From contig JAAONU010000010.1 in the NCBI GenBank assembly GCA_012932295.1, positions 20,782,047-20,846,046 of the forward strand: DNA of 64,000 nt, read 5' to 3'. The stretch's first letter is position 1; each line of letters starts with the position of its first letter. This document shows, piece by piece, positions 1 to 12,000 of the stretch. The position numbers were made by a program, and so were the translations under genes. Source of the stretch: Cyclina sinensis. Taxonomy: Eukaryota > Mollusca > Bivalvia > Venerida > Veneridae. Below the pieces are notes generated by a model, which saw only the letters and a list, made by a program, of their open reading frames with translations, was not told where the DNA came from and did no database searches.

Positions 1-107
1 AAGTGCAAATCTGAAAAAAGAATCGCATTTGAAAAAAAAGAGTTGCGCAGTAAAAAAAAAGAATCGTGTTGTAAAAAAAAGAACAGCGAATGTAAGCTAT
101 GTCGAGG

Positions 108-349
108 GAACGACTTACTAACTCGTGGGAACGAGTTAGCTATGTCGTGGGAACGACTTAATATCTCGTTCCCACGAGATACTAAGTCGTTCCCTCGAGT
201 TAGTATCTCGTGGGTACGAGATTAAAAAAAAAAGAAATGTGCAATTTAAAAAAAAATGTATTGCTTTGGAAAAAAAAGTGTTGCACAATATATTGCTTTC
301 TCGTTCCCACGACATAGCTAACTCGTTCCCACGAGTTAGTAAGTCGTTC
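108..349. repeat. 49-bp inverted repeat with nested short hairpins
   Basis: Positions 108-156 and 301-349 are exact reverse complements over 49 bp, so the segment can fold into one long hairpin. The loop (157-300) holds further short palindromes of the type CTCGT-GGGA-ACGAG and its complement (around 166-181 and 206-222), joined by runs of A. Upstream (1-95) several A-runs are separated by short words such as gagttgcg and gaatcgtg. Because of the symmetry the same peptide appears on both strands, so open frames here are artefacts. It may be part of a larger repeat that begins outside the window. Confidence 0.85.
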
Positions 350-3300
350 AACAGCTCCTTAAACTTACAGTTATTTCTTTTGGGAATTACGAAACTGTCC
401 TATTGTTTGATTTTTCAGGGTTTCAATTCAAAGGTGAATTGGAGTGAGCTAAACGGGGAACTTAATAATTTTGTCTTAATGTCAGTAAAGTTAAACTGGG
501 CCACTTTCTTGGTATCATTTATTTGTATTTGTCTTTGTTTATAAATAAAATATCAGTTTTTGTTCAACTTGACCATGTTAAGACAACATATGGAAGATCC
601 TGGGATATAAATGGAAGGTAGGACTAGTTCAGATTAGTCTAAGTTTTAGGGCACTGTTTCCATTATCACATATAATTTCACCATAACATTCTGATACTGA
701 CGAAAAAGGCTGGTCTGTTGAAATCCAAACTAATTTTCATTTCACAGATATGCCTTTTTTACCTTCGCAATTTATTCTTACGAATTCAATGATTTTTTTA
801 TTAGAAATGTTTCTCGCCATTCTACTGAAATATCCTACTTATTCCAAAGTTAGAGAGTTATCACGACATTTGGACATGCTACAGAGATAGAAATAAAATT
901 TCAGATGGCGCTTTAGCTGAAACCTAGATTATAGTGCCGATGTCATAAGAGGATTCTCTGCTAGACAAAGACATTGTATTCAGGTGGTACTTGTTATTTA
1001 AGACAATCAATACTTCACTTTTCTTTATTAGACATATGTCTGAGAAAACGCAATTCTAAAACTGTTTATTTACATCAGTGTTTCGGGCATATTTTTAATG
1101 AATAAACATTGCGACAAACTGTCAAACTTATATGTGCATATGACCATCATTAATACAAAATCTACTGAATAATGTTTGCCTGGCAATACCCGAAGACCTG
1201 GAAATGGTCTCTGTCAAAACATTTCTTGCATCCTCAGATGTTGATAATTTCTAACATGATAAGCATTCTCTGATTTTATTCCTCTTTATTTGAACTGAGG
1301 CTAGTTAGACTTTGATTTAGTAATAAAGTTCTAAGAAATTAAGATTGCACGCATTTGTGTCTTTAGTGTTTTCGATTTACTTAATAGTGTCAAATACATG
1401 AAAAATAAATGATGACAATAAAAGCATTAATATATGTAGGATCAATTCTGTGTTGTTTGAAGTCGCTTGTTATTTGAAATCTCTTAATTTTCTTCGCAAT
1501 TCTTGAATGTCACCATAAGGCACAAGCGGTAACTACATTCGACATTTAGAAGAATAACTTTAAATAATTTATGCTCTACTCTGCATGATGTGCAATAGAA
1601 AAAAAGTATGTTGTTTCTGCCTTACCCAAGAAAAGTTTTTTTTTTTTTTTCAATTTAATTGTCGCTCTAAAACACAAGCTATTTATATGAGACAGTGTAT
1701 ATCTTTTTACACGCCGAAGACGAGATTTTCCCTTATTGTCTCGTAATTTCCTTCGTTGTAATTTACATGAATATTTTCATTCATGCTTTTTTCATAGTTC
1801 ATCATACATACTCATATTCACACTTTAAAAGAATTGGTTAGGAAGCTCTTCATTTTGTCAATCGATAGTCTCTGCCCTTGTTATCTAGAAGTGTCGTTCG
1901 TTAATTTTGTTCATGTAGAACAAGAACAATAAAAAGTGGAATATTTTACATTTATTGCACTACATATAGGTATAATTGATACGCTGATTCTTAATATTCT
2001 TTATTGTCACATTGTAGCTTCAGTCATTTGCCCTAAATCAGTTTTTAATTGGCGTCATAAGAAGCCTCGTGTCATTTCATAAATCGAAGTATTCATATAT
2101 TTCCAAGATTATTAGAATTAAATATTTCAAAAGACCCAACTACGTAGTAGTCTGGTTAAGGTCGCTATGTTGTTAGCACTAAATATCTCACTGATTGAAG
2201 GTGATGTGTTCACGTATCGTAACCGATCGAGAACAAAAATGTGAGAAAGTTGACGGTGTCATTATTTTGTACCATAGGAATTTAATGGAACTTATTCCAA
2301 GGAATGATAGGTTGATCTTTTATTGATTATTAAAAGACATTAAACTTAACGAAACTTAACCAAATTGTTTGACTTATCGATCGTCTCCTCTACACTCAGA
2401 TCTGGTTGCATAACAGTGAGATTGTGTTTAAGGTAGACAGCAACAATACAAACTGAATGTGAACTGAAGTTGATAGAAAATGAAACTGAAAGGTACATGC
2501 TGAAATCAAATAGCAGAAAAATATAACATGACTTTAACACAATTCAGAGAAGAACACAAAAATGCTGTTGCAACTAGAGATTTGGTCCACCTGGTAAATA
2601 TTGAGGTTTCTATATTTTATATTATATATATCTTTAAGTTTGATAAAAAAATAACGCACCTTTAAAACGGCGGCAATAAACATGATAAAGATATTATTTA
2701 ATAATATCTCGGAAGATTTTAGTAGTTGTTGAATAGTCATTTCACTTTATCACCGCTGTTTATTTATTTAAGATAGAAACACATAATTACTAAAGTGAAA
2801 GATTATTATGCCTGCAGTGTGCTATGGTTTGTCTTGAAATTACTTATTGCTCCCGAAGCGTTGGTATAGATGTGTTAATAATTATCGTGACAGCACGAAA
2901 TAACTAAATTATGTGTTATGTCTGTGCTATATATATCCTCAAATGACAAGATTCAGATGCAATATAATTATAGTCTGGTTTCAAGAACAGTAAATAATGA
3001 AGTAATACAGTAATTTTGTTAAGCTTTTTCTGAAATTCAACAAATTAAAGCTGTAGGAAATAGGAAAGTTAGAATTTATATGAAAAGAAAAAAAAGCTGC
3101 TTTTTATTTCCCTTCCTTTCCTTCAATATGCTATGCTGACTCAAAACGGTTTCTAAGAAGCTGTTAGTGAGAACGTCTTTTAACTGAAAAGAAAAGAAAC
3201 AAAAACGAGTCTTTCACATTAACCTTTCAGATGTAAACACCTTAACAACCTAACAACAAGTAATATGAAACTGAGTAAAGCCAACACATATTAATTTGAC

Positions 3301-3460
3301 CTTTGAAGTTGGCAAACTAAAATGTCAACCAATCATGGTGTCTTATTAAACAGGAATATATTGGAAATATTTACAAACATCAAAAGAGGTAGTAAAAACA
3401 AAGAGATAAAAATTATTTCTCTGATGAAATAAAATTGATTCCTTTAGAAAAAGAAAAAAG
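350..3460. other. AT-rich intergenic stretch, no gene seen
   Basis: I see only short frames (about 70 codons or fewer) without recognisable protein patterns. There is a T-run near 1638-1650. No RNA gene, repeat array or clear transposon ends were noticed. Confidence 0.5.
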
Positions 3461-3473
3461 GATAGATATATTT

Positions 3474-3682
3474 GATAGATAGATAGATCTTATTCCACCA
3501 GACAAATGGTAAAACTCATCTATAATACCGATTATGTGATAGATAGATAGATAGAAAGATAGATCTTATTCCACCAGACAAATGGTAAAACTCATCTATA
3601 ATACCGATTATGTGATTGATAGATAGATAGATCTTATTCCACCAGAGAAATGGTAAAACTCATCTACAATACCGATTATGTC
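3474..3682. repeat. Three-copy tandem repeat with GATA microsatellite
   Basis: A ~60-bp core running from 'atcttattccacc' to 'ccgattatgt' occurs three times in direct orientation. The copies are separated by variable (GATA)n runs of 3-5 units, giving a period of 65-75 bp. Copies differ by one or two bases, which suggests recent expansion. Confidence 0.9.
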
Positions 3683-3837
3683 ATAAGTACACAACTTCTG
3701 ACATTACATACAGAGACACAAATGAATGTTATATGTTCCTTTCTCTTATCATCGTCGGAACTCACGGGTGCTGATTCTGCATAAGGTTGCGAATGAAGTT
3801 CGATATATAGAGAGTACCCCTGGGTTACGGAGGATGT

Positions 3838-3945
3838 TCTTTGATATACTTAAATATAAATAATCAAGTTCCCAGTGGGATTCGAACCTGCACCGAACGG
3901 AAGTTTTAATAATACCACCCATTAACAAAAATGTAACATTATCGC
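3838..3945 (-). repeat. Possible tRNA-derived SINE remnant
   Basis: On the minus strand, GGTTCGAATCC (3888-3878) matches the RNA polymerase III B-box exactly. A weak A-box-like sequence (around 3930-3915, TTAATGGGTGG) lies about 40 nt upstream on that strand. No folded tRNA can be drawn, so a SINE remnant is more likely than a gene. The call rests mainly on the B-box. Confidence 0.35.
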
Positions 3946-3972
3946 AAGTTAAAGCAAATATTCACACTTATG

Positions 3973-3973
3973 C

Positions 3974-4004
<31 letters not shown>
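3973..4004. repeat. (CA)n microsatellite
   Basis: About 16 CA dinucleotides with one G interruption near the start. Confidence 0.97.
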
Positions 4005-4214
4005 TTTATAAAAAGACAATTTGCTGTTTGCTTTCAATTATATCATGATGTCAGCAGATATATAAATAGCTACTTCCATTTTCTATGACTTTGCCTCCAT
4101 TACTCGAAAGACGCTTTTTTACATGAAGCATCATTTCATAAAAAGTTTCTGCTCAGTTTACCGCCGATACGTGATCTCGACTTATCATATGATTTTTGTC
4201 CATTGTATTTTATC

Positions 4215-5775
4215 CCCCCCACATCCATCGAAGATAAGCGGGTATATGTTTTGCAAATTTCGGTCGGTCAGTCGGTAGACCGTTTCTGATCAATACTAAG
4301 AGAACTTATCCACCTACCTTCTTAAAACTTGTCATGATAGATTTGCCATGACAAGTAAATTTGTCTTATTGTTTTTCAGGTCATAAAGTTTAAGGCCAAT
4401 GTCACAAGGACATTGACAAGCAAAACGGTATCTGGACAATAACTATAAAAAGATAGGCTTAGACCCTTTAGACTTAATAAGCAGGTTGGTCATGGCCAGT
4501 ATGTGACACCTACTATTTTTGGGTCATTAGATCAAAGGCTAAAGTCACAATGACTTTGAAAAGCAAAACATTTTCCGATTAATATCTGGAGAATCCTTAG
4601 ACTCAGCTTCGTAAATTTTGGTATGTTGGTTGACCATGACCAGTAAATGACCCCTATAAGTGTTCAGGTGTCAACATCACAGTGACCTTGAAAAGCAAAG
4701 CGGTTTCCGATTAATAACTATTGAACGCTTCGGCCACGGTCCCTGAAACTTCATAAGTAGGCTAAGGTCACAGTGATCCTGAAAATCAAAATATTTTCCG
4801 ATAGTTATCTAGAGAATCCTTACACTTAGATTGGTCATGACCAGTTGATGACCCGTATAGTTTTCAGGTTTCTAGGTCAAAGGCCAAGGTCACAGTGACC
4901 TTGATGTTCAAAATCAGTAAATATGGAACGCTTGGGCCCAGCTCTCCACAAATTCGTAGGCAGTTTTAGTCATAGCCAATAAATGACACTTATAGTATTT
5001 GATCAGTAGTTTTCGGGTCACTAAGTCAAAGGCAGATGTCACAGCGACCGTTAAATCAAATCATTTCTCCGATAAATATACAGAGAATGCTTTGACCAAG
5101 ACGCTTAAAACTTAGTACGTAGATTGGTCATTATTAGTCAATTAGTCCTGTAATGTTTCAGGTCTTTAGATCACAGGCCAAGTCTACAGTGACCTTGAAA
5201 AGCAAAACGGTTTCCGATCAATAACTATAGAACGCTTGGGACCAAGCTTCCTAACCTTTACATTCAGCTTGGTCGTGACCAGTGTTCATCTACCCCTATA
5301 GTTTTTAGGGTCACCAGATCAAAGGTCAAGGTCATATTGATTATTAACTGAAAAAATGGTTTCAGATAAAAAACTAGAGAGTGCTTGGTCGTATGCTAAC
5401 CATGCGGTGCAAGTTGATAATGACCCATAGATGACTCATTTTGCTTTTGGGGTCACTTCTAGGTCAGAGTACCATTCATTAGAGCATCTTTTAGCATTGG
5501 CTCCTCAGACTTGCTATGTAGGGTGTTCTGTTCTGGAAATGTGATTGAAATTATGCATTTTATAACCAAAATGTCATTGACATAATATACAGTTCCTCTC
5601 ATTCATCCACTTGCCATGGCTAATAACTTTTGATATCAGAAGCCCCTAACATCCTCCACTTATGTACTGACACAAGTCCCTGTCTTTCTTCTACCTTCCT
5701 GTATTTTTATGGCTGCCTCTAGCAGTAAGGCGCTAGGGGAGAATATATTGTTACAAACATCTCTTGTTTACAGTT
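4215..5775. mobile_element. Old copy of a tandem-repeat-bearing transposon
   Basis: It begins with cccccacatccatcgaagat and 'gcgggtatatgttttgcaaat..cggtcggtcagtcggtagac', and ends with 'aggggagaatatattgttac aaacatctcttgttt'. Both ends match the better-preserved element at 7018-8356. In between are about nine degenerate ~145-bp units. Each has a 'tttccgatnaataactagagaacgctt' region, a 'ttggtcatnaccagtagatgacc' region and an 'aggtcaaaggtcaaggtcacagtgacctt' region. The high divergence between units indicates an old insertion. Bivalve elements with such internal tandem arrays have been treated as non-autonomous DNA transposons or Helitron-like (pearl-type). That assignment is from memory. Confidence 0.75.
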
Positions 5776-6572
5776 TATTCTATATATGCAAAGGTGTTGA
5801 CGACCACGTTTCGGAGTATGTTTAGGTCTATCTATCGTTTTGGTTAGGTTGCTCTGCCAATGCTGTCTACGTCATGTATTTAGATTTGATCATGTGACAT
5901 TTGTAATACGATTTGAGGATATTTGCGAACAACAGTCCGCATTTCCGAAGCCTTTTAAGACCCGGCAGGTCATAAAATATTTTGATAAATTTATCTTTAT
6001 TTATCTCAAGTATATGTTGCCATCTAAATAAAGATAACCATGCAGATAAGGTATTGATGAACTTTTTAAAGCAGAAGAATTCTTATTTGATGTATTTTAA
6101 GACGACCATGACAAGTATGACTTGGAGCATATGATAAACTCATGATAAAACTATGTTTTCACAAATCAGACGTGCACTGAAGAGTGCATCATTTATCCAA
6201 ACATATTGATGTTTTATTAATTTAGGTTAACTATTGTAATATGAGTTTTAATGTGTGTTGGTTGCATTGTGTCTGATTCAATTCAGATAACAATTGCATA
6301 GTCATCTGAATCGATGCCAATCAAATTAGCACATAGAAAAGTGGATTTCGTTTGTCTGAATGAAGGCCAATGAATCCTGGGAATTCAATCTTTACTTTTT
6401 ACTTTAGTTCGAGACATTTTAATTTATTCCATAAATATTTCCTTACTAATTCCGTGAAAACATTGATTATAAAATTAAACCAGTATTTTTGAATCGATTC
6501 TGTTACATAGATTTCGGTATAGTTTTCTTGATTCACAGTGATAGCACTCCGAGCACGACTATTTTACATCTC
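5776..6572. other. No gene seen
   Basis: AT-rich sequence between two transposons. The one moderate open frame (5840-6031) has no recognisable pattern. Confidence 0.45.
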
Positions 6573-8396
6573 TATTGCACCAATGCGGGGAATCACGTGA
6601 CTAAATTTGGTAACTTACACAAATAAATGGCCACCAGACACCGTCGATTCGCCAAAAAAATGAGTACTTTTTAAGGTATGTCAGTTTTGTTATCGCTCTG
6701 GTCAGATTTTTACTTATCCTATCATATGGTCCCTTCCAAGCGCTTTCCCCGGCTTTACAATCCTCTTCATAGAACCTCTTCAAAGTTTTGGAGAAACTTT
6801 GACAAAAATTAGATTGCAGAATTTGTTTTGGTGCTTTCTTGATCTAATTTGTGTCGAAGTGTTCTCCAAAACATGGCCGTTCTATGAAGAGATTTGTATA
6901 GCCGGAGAAAGCGCTTGGAAGGGACCATATGATAGGATAGGTAATAACATGACCAGTGTGATAACAAAACAGAATTACCTGATTTGCTAGGCGAATCGAC
7001 GCTATCAGGCGGCCATTTTTTATGCCCCCCATCGAAGATGAGGGGGCATATGGTTTTGCAAATGTCGGTCGGTCGGTCCGTCCGTCCGTCGGTAGACACT
7101 TCGTTTCCGATCAATAACTAGAGAACGCTTTGACCTAGGTTCACCAAACTTGGGATGCTGGTTGGTCATCACCAGAAGATGACCCTATTGATTTTGAGGT
7201 CATTAGGTCAAAGGTCAAGCTCACAGGGACCTTCATCCTAGAACCTGTTTCCGATCAATAACTAGAGAACGCATTGACCTAGGTTCACTAAACTTAGTGT
7301 GCTGGTTGGTCATCACCAGTAGATGACCCTATTGACTTTGAGGTCATTAGGTCAAAGGTCAAGCTCAAAGGGACCTTCATCCTAAAAACGGTTGTCGATC
7401 AATAACTAGAGAACGCTTTGACCTAGGTTCACCAATCTTGGGATGCTCGTTGGTCATCATCAGTAGATGACCCCTATTGATTCTGTCTGATGTCATTAGG
7501 TCAAAGGTCAAGCTCACAGGGACCTTCATCCTAAAAACGGTTTCTGATCAATAACTAGCGAACGCTTTGACCTAGGTTCAGCAAACTTGGTGTGCTGGTT
7601 GGTCATAACCAGTAGATGACACCTATAGATTTTGAGGTCATTAGGTCAAAGGTCAAGCTCACAGGGACCTTCAATCTAAAAACGGTTTCCGATCAATAAC
7701 TAGAGAATGCTTTGACCTAGTTTCACCAAACTTGGTATGCTTGTTGGGCATCACCAGTAAATGACCTCTATTTATTTTGAGGTCATTAGGTTAAAGGTCA
7801 AGCTCACAGGGACCTTCATCCAAAAAACGGTTTCTGATCAATAACTAGAGAACGCTTTGACCTAGGTTCAGCAAACTTGGTTTACTGGTTGGTCATCACC
7901 AGTAGATGACCCCTATTGACTTTGAGGTCATTTGGTCAAAGGTCAAGTTTACAGAGACTTTCCTCCTTAAAACGAATTCCGATCAATAACTAGAGAACGC
8001 TTTGACTTAGGTTCACCAAACTTGGTTTGCTGGTTGGTCATCACCAGAAGATGACCCCTATTGATTTTTGTGTTATTAGGTCAAAGGTCAAGCTCACAGG
8101 GACCTTCAACCTAAAAACGGTTTCCGATCAATAACTAGAGAACGCTTTGACCTAGGTTTACCAAACTGGGTATGCTGGTTGGTCATTACCAGTAGATGAC
8201 CCCTATTGACTTTGAGGTCATTTGGTCAGAGGTCAAGATCACAGAGACTTTCATCCTAAAAACGGTTTCCGATCAATAACTAGAGAACGCTTTGGCCCAA
8301 CTAAAAGCATTTAGGTGCTGCTTGGGGGCATGTATTACTTACAAACATTTCTTGTTTTCCCAAATTTAGTCACGTGATTCCCCTCATTGTGCACAT
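6573..8396. mobile_element. Long-arm foldback element split by a nested insertion
   Basis: The left arm (6573-6790) and right arm (about 6845-7017, continuing at 8357-8396) are reverse complements for over 200 bp. The outermost ends share GGGGAATCACGTGACTAAA (left near 6578) and its complement near 8362-8386. The inner arms share CATATGGTCCCTTCCAAGCG. The hinge is only about 55 bp (6791-6845). The right arm is interrupted at about 7017/8357 by the tandem-repeat transposon. Peptide-like frames occur on both arms in mirror image, which reflects the palindrome and is not evidence of a gene. Confidence 0.85.
7018..8356. mobile_element. Tandem-repeat-bearing transposon, young copy
   Basis: The 5' end is a hairpin: TATGCCCCCC, then CATCGAAGATG, then AGGGGGCATA. 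CGGT/CCGT-rich sequence (7063-7097) follows. Then come eight direct units starting with GATCAATAACTAG at 7109, 7253, 7397, 7546, 7691, 7836, 7981 and 8126, with a ninth partial unit at 8271. The spacing is 144-149 bp. The 3' end 'ttgggggcat' is complementary to the 5' start. No transposase is present, so it is non-autonomous. It lies inside the foldback element, so it inserted later. Confidence 0.85.
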
Positions 8397-8539
8397 AGAA
8401 TTTATTTTCTCTAAAACTTAATACCAGCTAACGCAGTACCTAACTTGTGTGTCCATATATTTTGTTTAAATGTTTCAGGAGAACATTTTATATCCAACAT
8501 AGTAACGCTGATTATGATTTTGTCATATTTTGAAATGCT

Positions 8540-9020
8540 TTAAAGGGATATACAGGCAAAAGTTTTATGCTTTCTTTCTTATTCCTTATTTGAATATACT
8601 ATAAATGTGATCGAAATAAATACAATGATATGTCCCAGTATCAAATATTTCCTCTTTTTAAATAAAAAACCGGGGGGTTTCCTAACTTGACCCACGTGGG
8701 TCTAGATAGAAAATTTAGATTTCGCGCTAAATTTCGCAGTGAATGATTGGACGGTTGAAGTACTTGTAACGTGATCAACGGTAAAAACAACCCAAGAGAA
8801 ACGACAATTGGTTGTTTTTGTCACGTGACCTATTTGAAAATTGCTCGGTGATTTCGTTCACGTTTTACTCTTTGTTAAAGAACGTTCAAATATTTACGTT
8901 CAAACACGCATTTCACTACAAACATACTGGGAATTTAAAGTTCTTTATATTGAACGTGATTTGAGCAATTAATGTCAGTTTTAATTTTTCGGGCAATCAT
9001 TTGCCTGTGTATCCCTTTAA
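8540..9020. mobile_element. MITE, ~480 bp, TTAA-flanked (copy 1)
   Basis: The ends TTAAAGGGATATACAGGCAAA and TTTGCCTGTGTATCCCTTTAA form ~21-bp inverted repeats with TTAA at both borders. A second copy in the same orientation lies at 15149-15589. Internally there is a perfect 14-bp palindrome GACCCACGTGGGTC (8689-8702). No coding capacity. Confidence 0.88.
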
Positions 9021-12000
9021 TATGGTATCATGCCAAGTTAACTAGTATGATATTTTGTTAAATGCGACGTCTAAGCACCTCGGTTCACATTGATCATAAT
9101 ATTGTTTTAACTAAATCATATTACTTTTGCGCTATCGAAGTGTTCCCTGTGAGAAACTCAAGAAGCACTTTCGACAGCTATATTTCGATCCTGATTTGTA
9201 TGTTATGTAACGTTTACTTTAAACAGCATTAGTCACTATCACCAAATTACATTTGTAGAGATAAAACAAGTTTGCCTATGACAGAGTATTTATTAGGTTT
9301 CATGATTCCGCAATGTTCTTAAAATGTGTTTTGTATTATCTTTAGAGTTTGGATATGAAAATGCAAATAATAATAATAATCATCATAAAAATACAATTGA
9401 TAATGATATTAATTATAATCAAACGAAATATTCAAGGTTTGGCATATAAGCAACAAAAATGTAGATTTAGGTAAACCAAATAAGCAGTTTCTTGTTATTT
9501 TGATAAACGATCCCTTGGGGATTTATCAAATTGTTAATCAAGAGAGGCAAGCTAGGTTTTAGATGGGTTTTTTGAAGTTGAAATTAATTTGACACATCTC
9601 TAAAGAAATAAGATACATCCATTTCGTTGAAAGAAGCAGCTAATAAATTGTATTTTGTGTTTCCATATTGGGCATCAGATTAAACGTTGCCTGAATGTGA
9701 AAAATGTTAAACCCAACTCTTTGACATTCGCCATATAGTAATTTACAATAAAAGACATGTATTAGTGATGCAGACTACGTTTACATTTAGTATTTTTAAT
9801 ACATAAGCCATGAAGTGTCTCCCTATATACCAGTCATTAAACGATTGTTTCGTTGAAAATATAATGAAGACAGATATTTAATTAAAATGCTGGAGGAAAA
9901 AGCTGCTTATTCCTGCTGAAGGCTGTTCTTTTTTAGTGTTTGTTTTCTTATGTGTATAAAGATGGACGCCAAAGGGCACAGACGCGATGGCTTAACCCGG
10001 TACATATTCATTTATTGACAGAAAGTAGGGCAATATAGATGAAGCATTGCAAGTACGTTCTGTAGATGTCTGAGGAAAGATCTTTTCAATAATAATTTGG
10101 AACAGTTTCAAGGAAAAAAATGATACAGACTACAGATTTGTATGCTTTATTGAATTAATCGCCAGAAATGTTCTCTCTGTACATATAGCATTATTCTTCT
10201 ATTTGTAAGTGTCTAGTATTTTTTTTGTATATATGTCTAGATTCATATAAATTTCAGACATTTTGCGTTATGACACAAAAGAAGGTCGTACATTTTGTTT
10301 TTATTTAAACAATAAAAAAGAGAGGGAAAAACACCGTTTTCTATACCCTTTTATCTGCATTATTGCTTAAAGTCAAAAATACGCTGACACCAGACGTCGA
10401 AACAGACACGCAGAAAATCATTTATTGTATTGCATCTCTAAGTCTTTGAAAACAAATTATTTTCATAAGGAACAATTGTAGAAACCAGCGTGTCTAATTT
10501 TTCATTTTAATATATATATGTTTTTGTTGTAGAAGATATTTTGTACAACGTCTATTTTTTGTAAATGCTATGAATGTTATAATTAAATAGATGAATAGTA
10601 TTGGAAACACGAGATAATCCCCAGGTGTGAACTGTCAGTAAAGAATTACGTATTAGATGTTAGGAGTTAATCCTTTCAAAATATCCTTTTCAATGAGAAT
10701 TTTTCTTGTTTTGCTTTTTAGTATACAATTTGTTTGTATTAGTTGCACCTTATTAATGAAACATTAAATTTATTTCATAATTCGGATTGATATTCTAAAC
10801 CATTATGGTCAAACTTAGAATTTTGTTTAATAATATGGCAAATGGATAGGAATGATCGCAAAAAAATCGTGTGTGTTTAAAAGAACGTTGATTACTATTT
10901 CTGTCTCTCGCCTTTCCTAGAAACACGCTGGCAGTGATTAATAAAACCCTAATGCAGTAGACACTATAAAGTGATTCTTGCAATAAAATATAACAGCATT
11001 TGCATATTTTGCTAGAGGAAATAGTTATGACCGTAACTTTATACTGCATATTTTCAAACGGAACGTAATCGTTGGCGCTTTCATCAGTATTATATTTATC
11101 TAAATTGCCGAAGATAGTGACGAGATTCCAGACAACAGACTAGTTATTGAACTTATATGCATCGCTTATCTGATTACTTTGTATCCTGTTACACCCTTTG
11201 TATCAGACGAAGATACATTTATTATCATTGGTCGGTATTATGTTTCTAAGCATGAAAATGTTTTGTTTTTACTTTTGCGCTATTGGTCTCCCCCCCCCCC
11301 CCCCTTGGTAAATTTTATGATTAATATTGGAAGGAAGCATGCATGCCGTTATATTTGTAGCGTGCAGTTTTCTCATAAAATTCTTCCTGATATTTATCAA
11401 CAAATATCATCACTATATATAAAACGATGTTTTGCAATTGACAATGTATTTCTCTCGAGAATCATGGGCATGATGGAACCGTTTTATCTCCGTTTATAAA
11501 GTAAATAATAACATTCCCGCTTCTTCATTTTCATTTCTTCCGTTGACATTTATGCTGTTTTATCCAAATAATGTGTGTCAATATTTTCTTTATACACGGG
11601 GTATGTTAGTGAATAAGTATGTTGAAATAATGCATGCTTAGAAAAAAATAAAAAAACAACAACAACAAAAAAAACAACAAAAACGCCTTTGGATAATGAA
11701 ATGTCGGTTTGATTACTTGACAGCATTGTTATGATAAGCGAATCGTTATGATGTAAAATTATTATTATTTTTTTTTTTAAATAAATATCGTATTTCTCTG
11801 CACTCGTAAGCTCCCGCAAATGATTTACCATTTTTATGTGATGTACTTAGTCTGTGTTTTGTTGAAGGGATTATCGGGATAACCCGATTATATTATATTA
11901 ACTGACTAATATTTTTGTTTTTAACTTTAAAATCAATAATTTCGAATATCAGTAAATTCATGTTTTGAATTTGATATATGGCATGCTTCAGCGGAAATAG

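Noticed and set aside
6601..7114. Similar peptides (ESAWKGPYDRI) on opposite strands, suggestive of a duplicated gene
   Set aside because: Explained by the two arms of the foldback element. Frames are short and interrupted.
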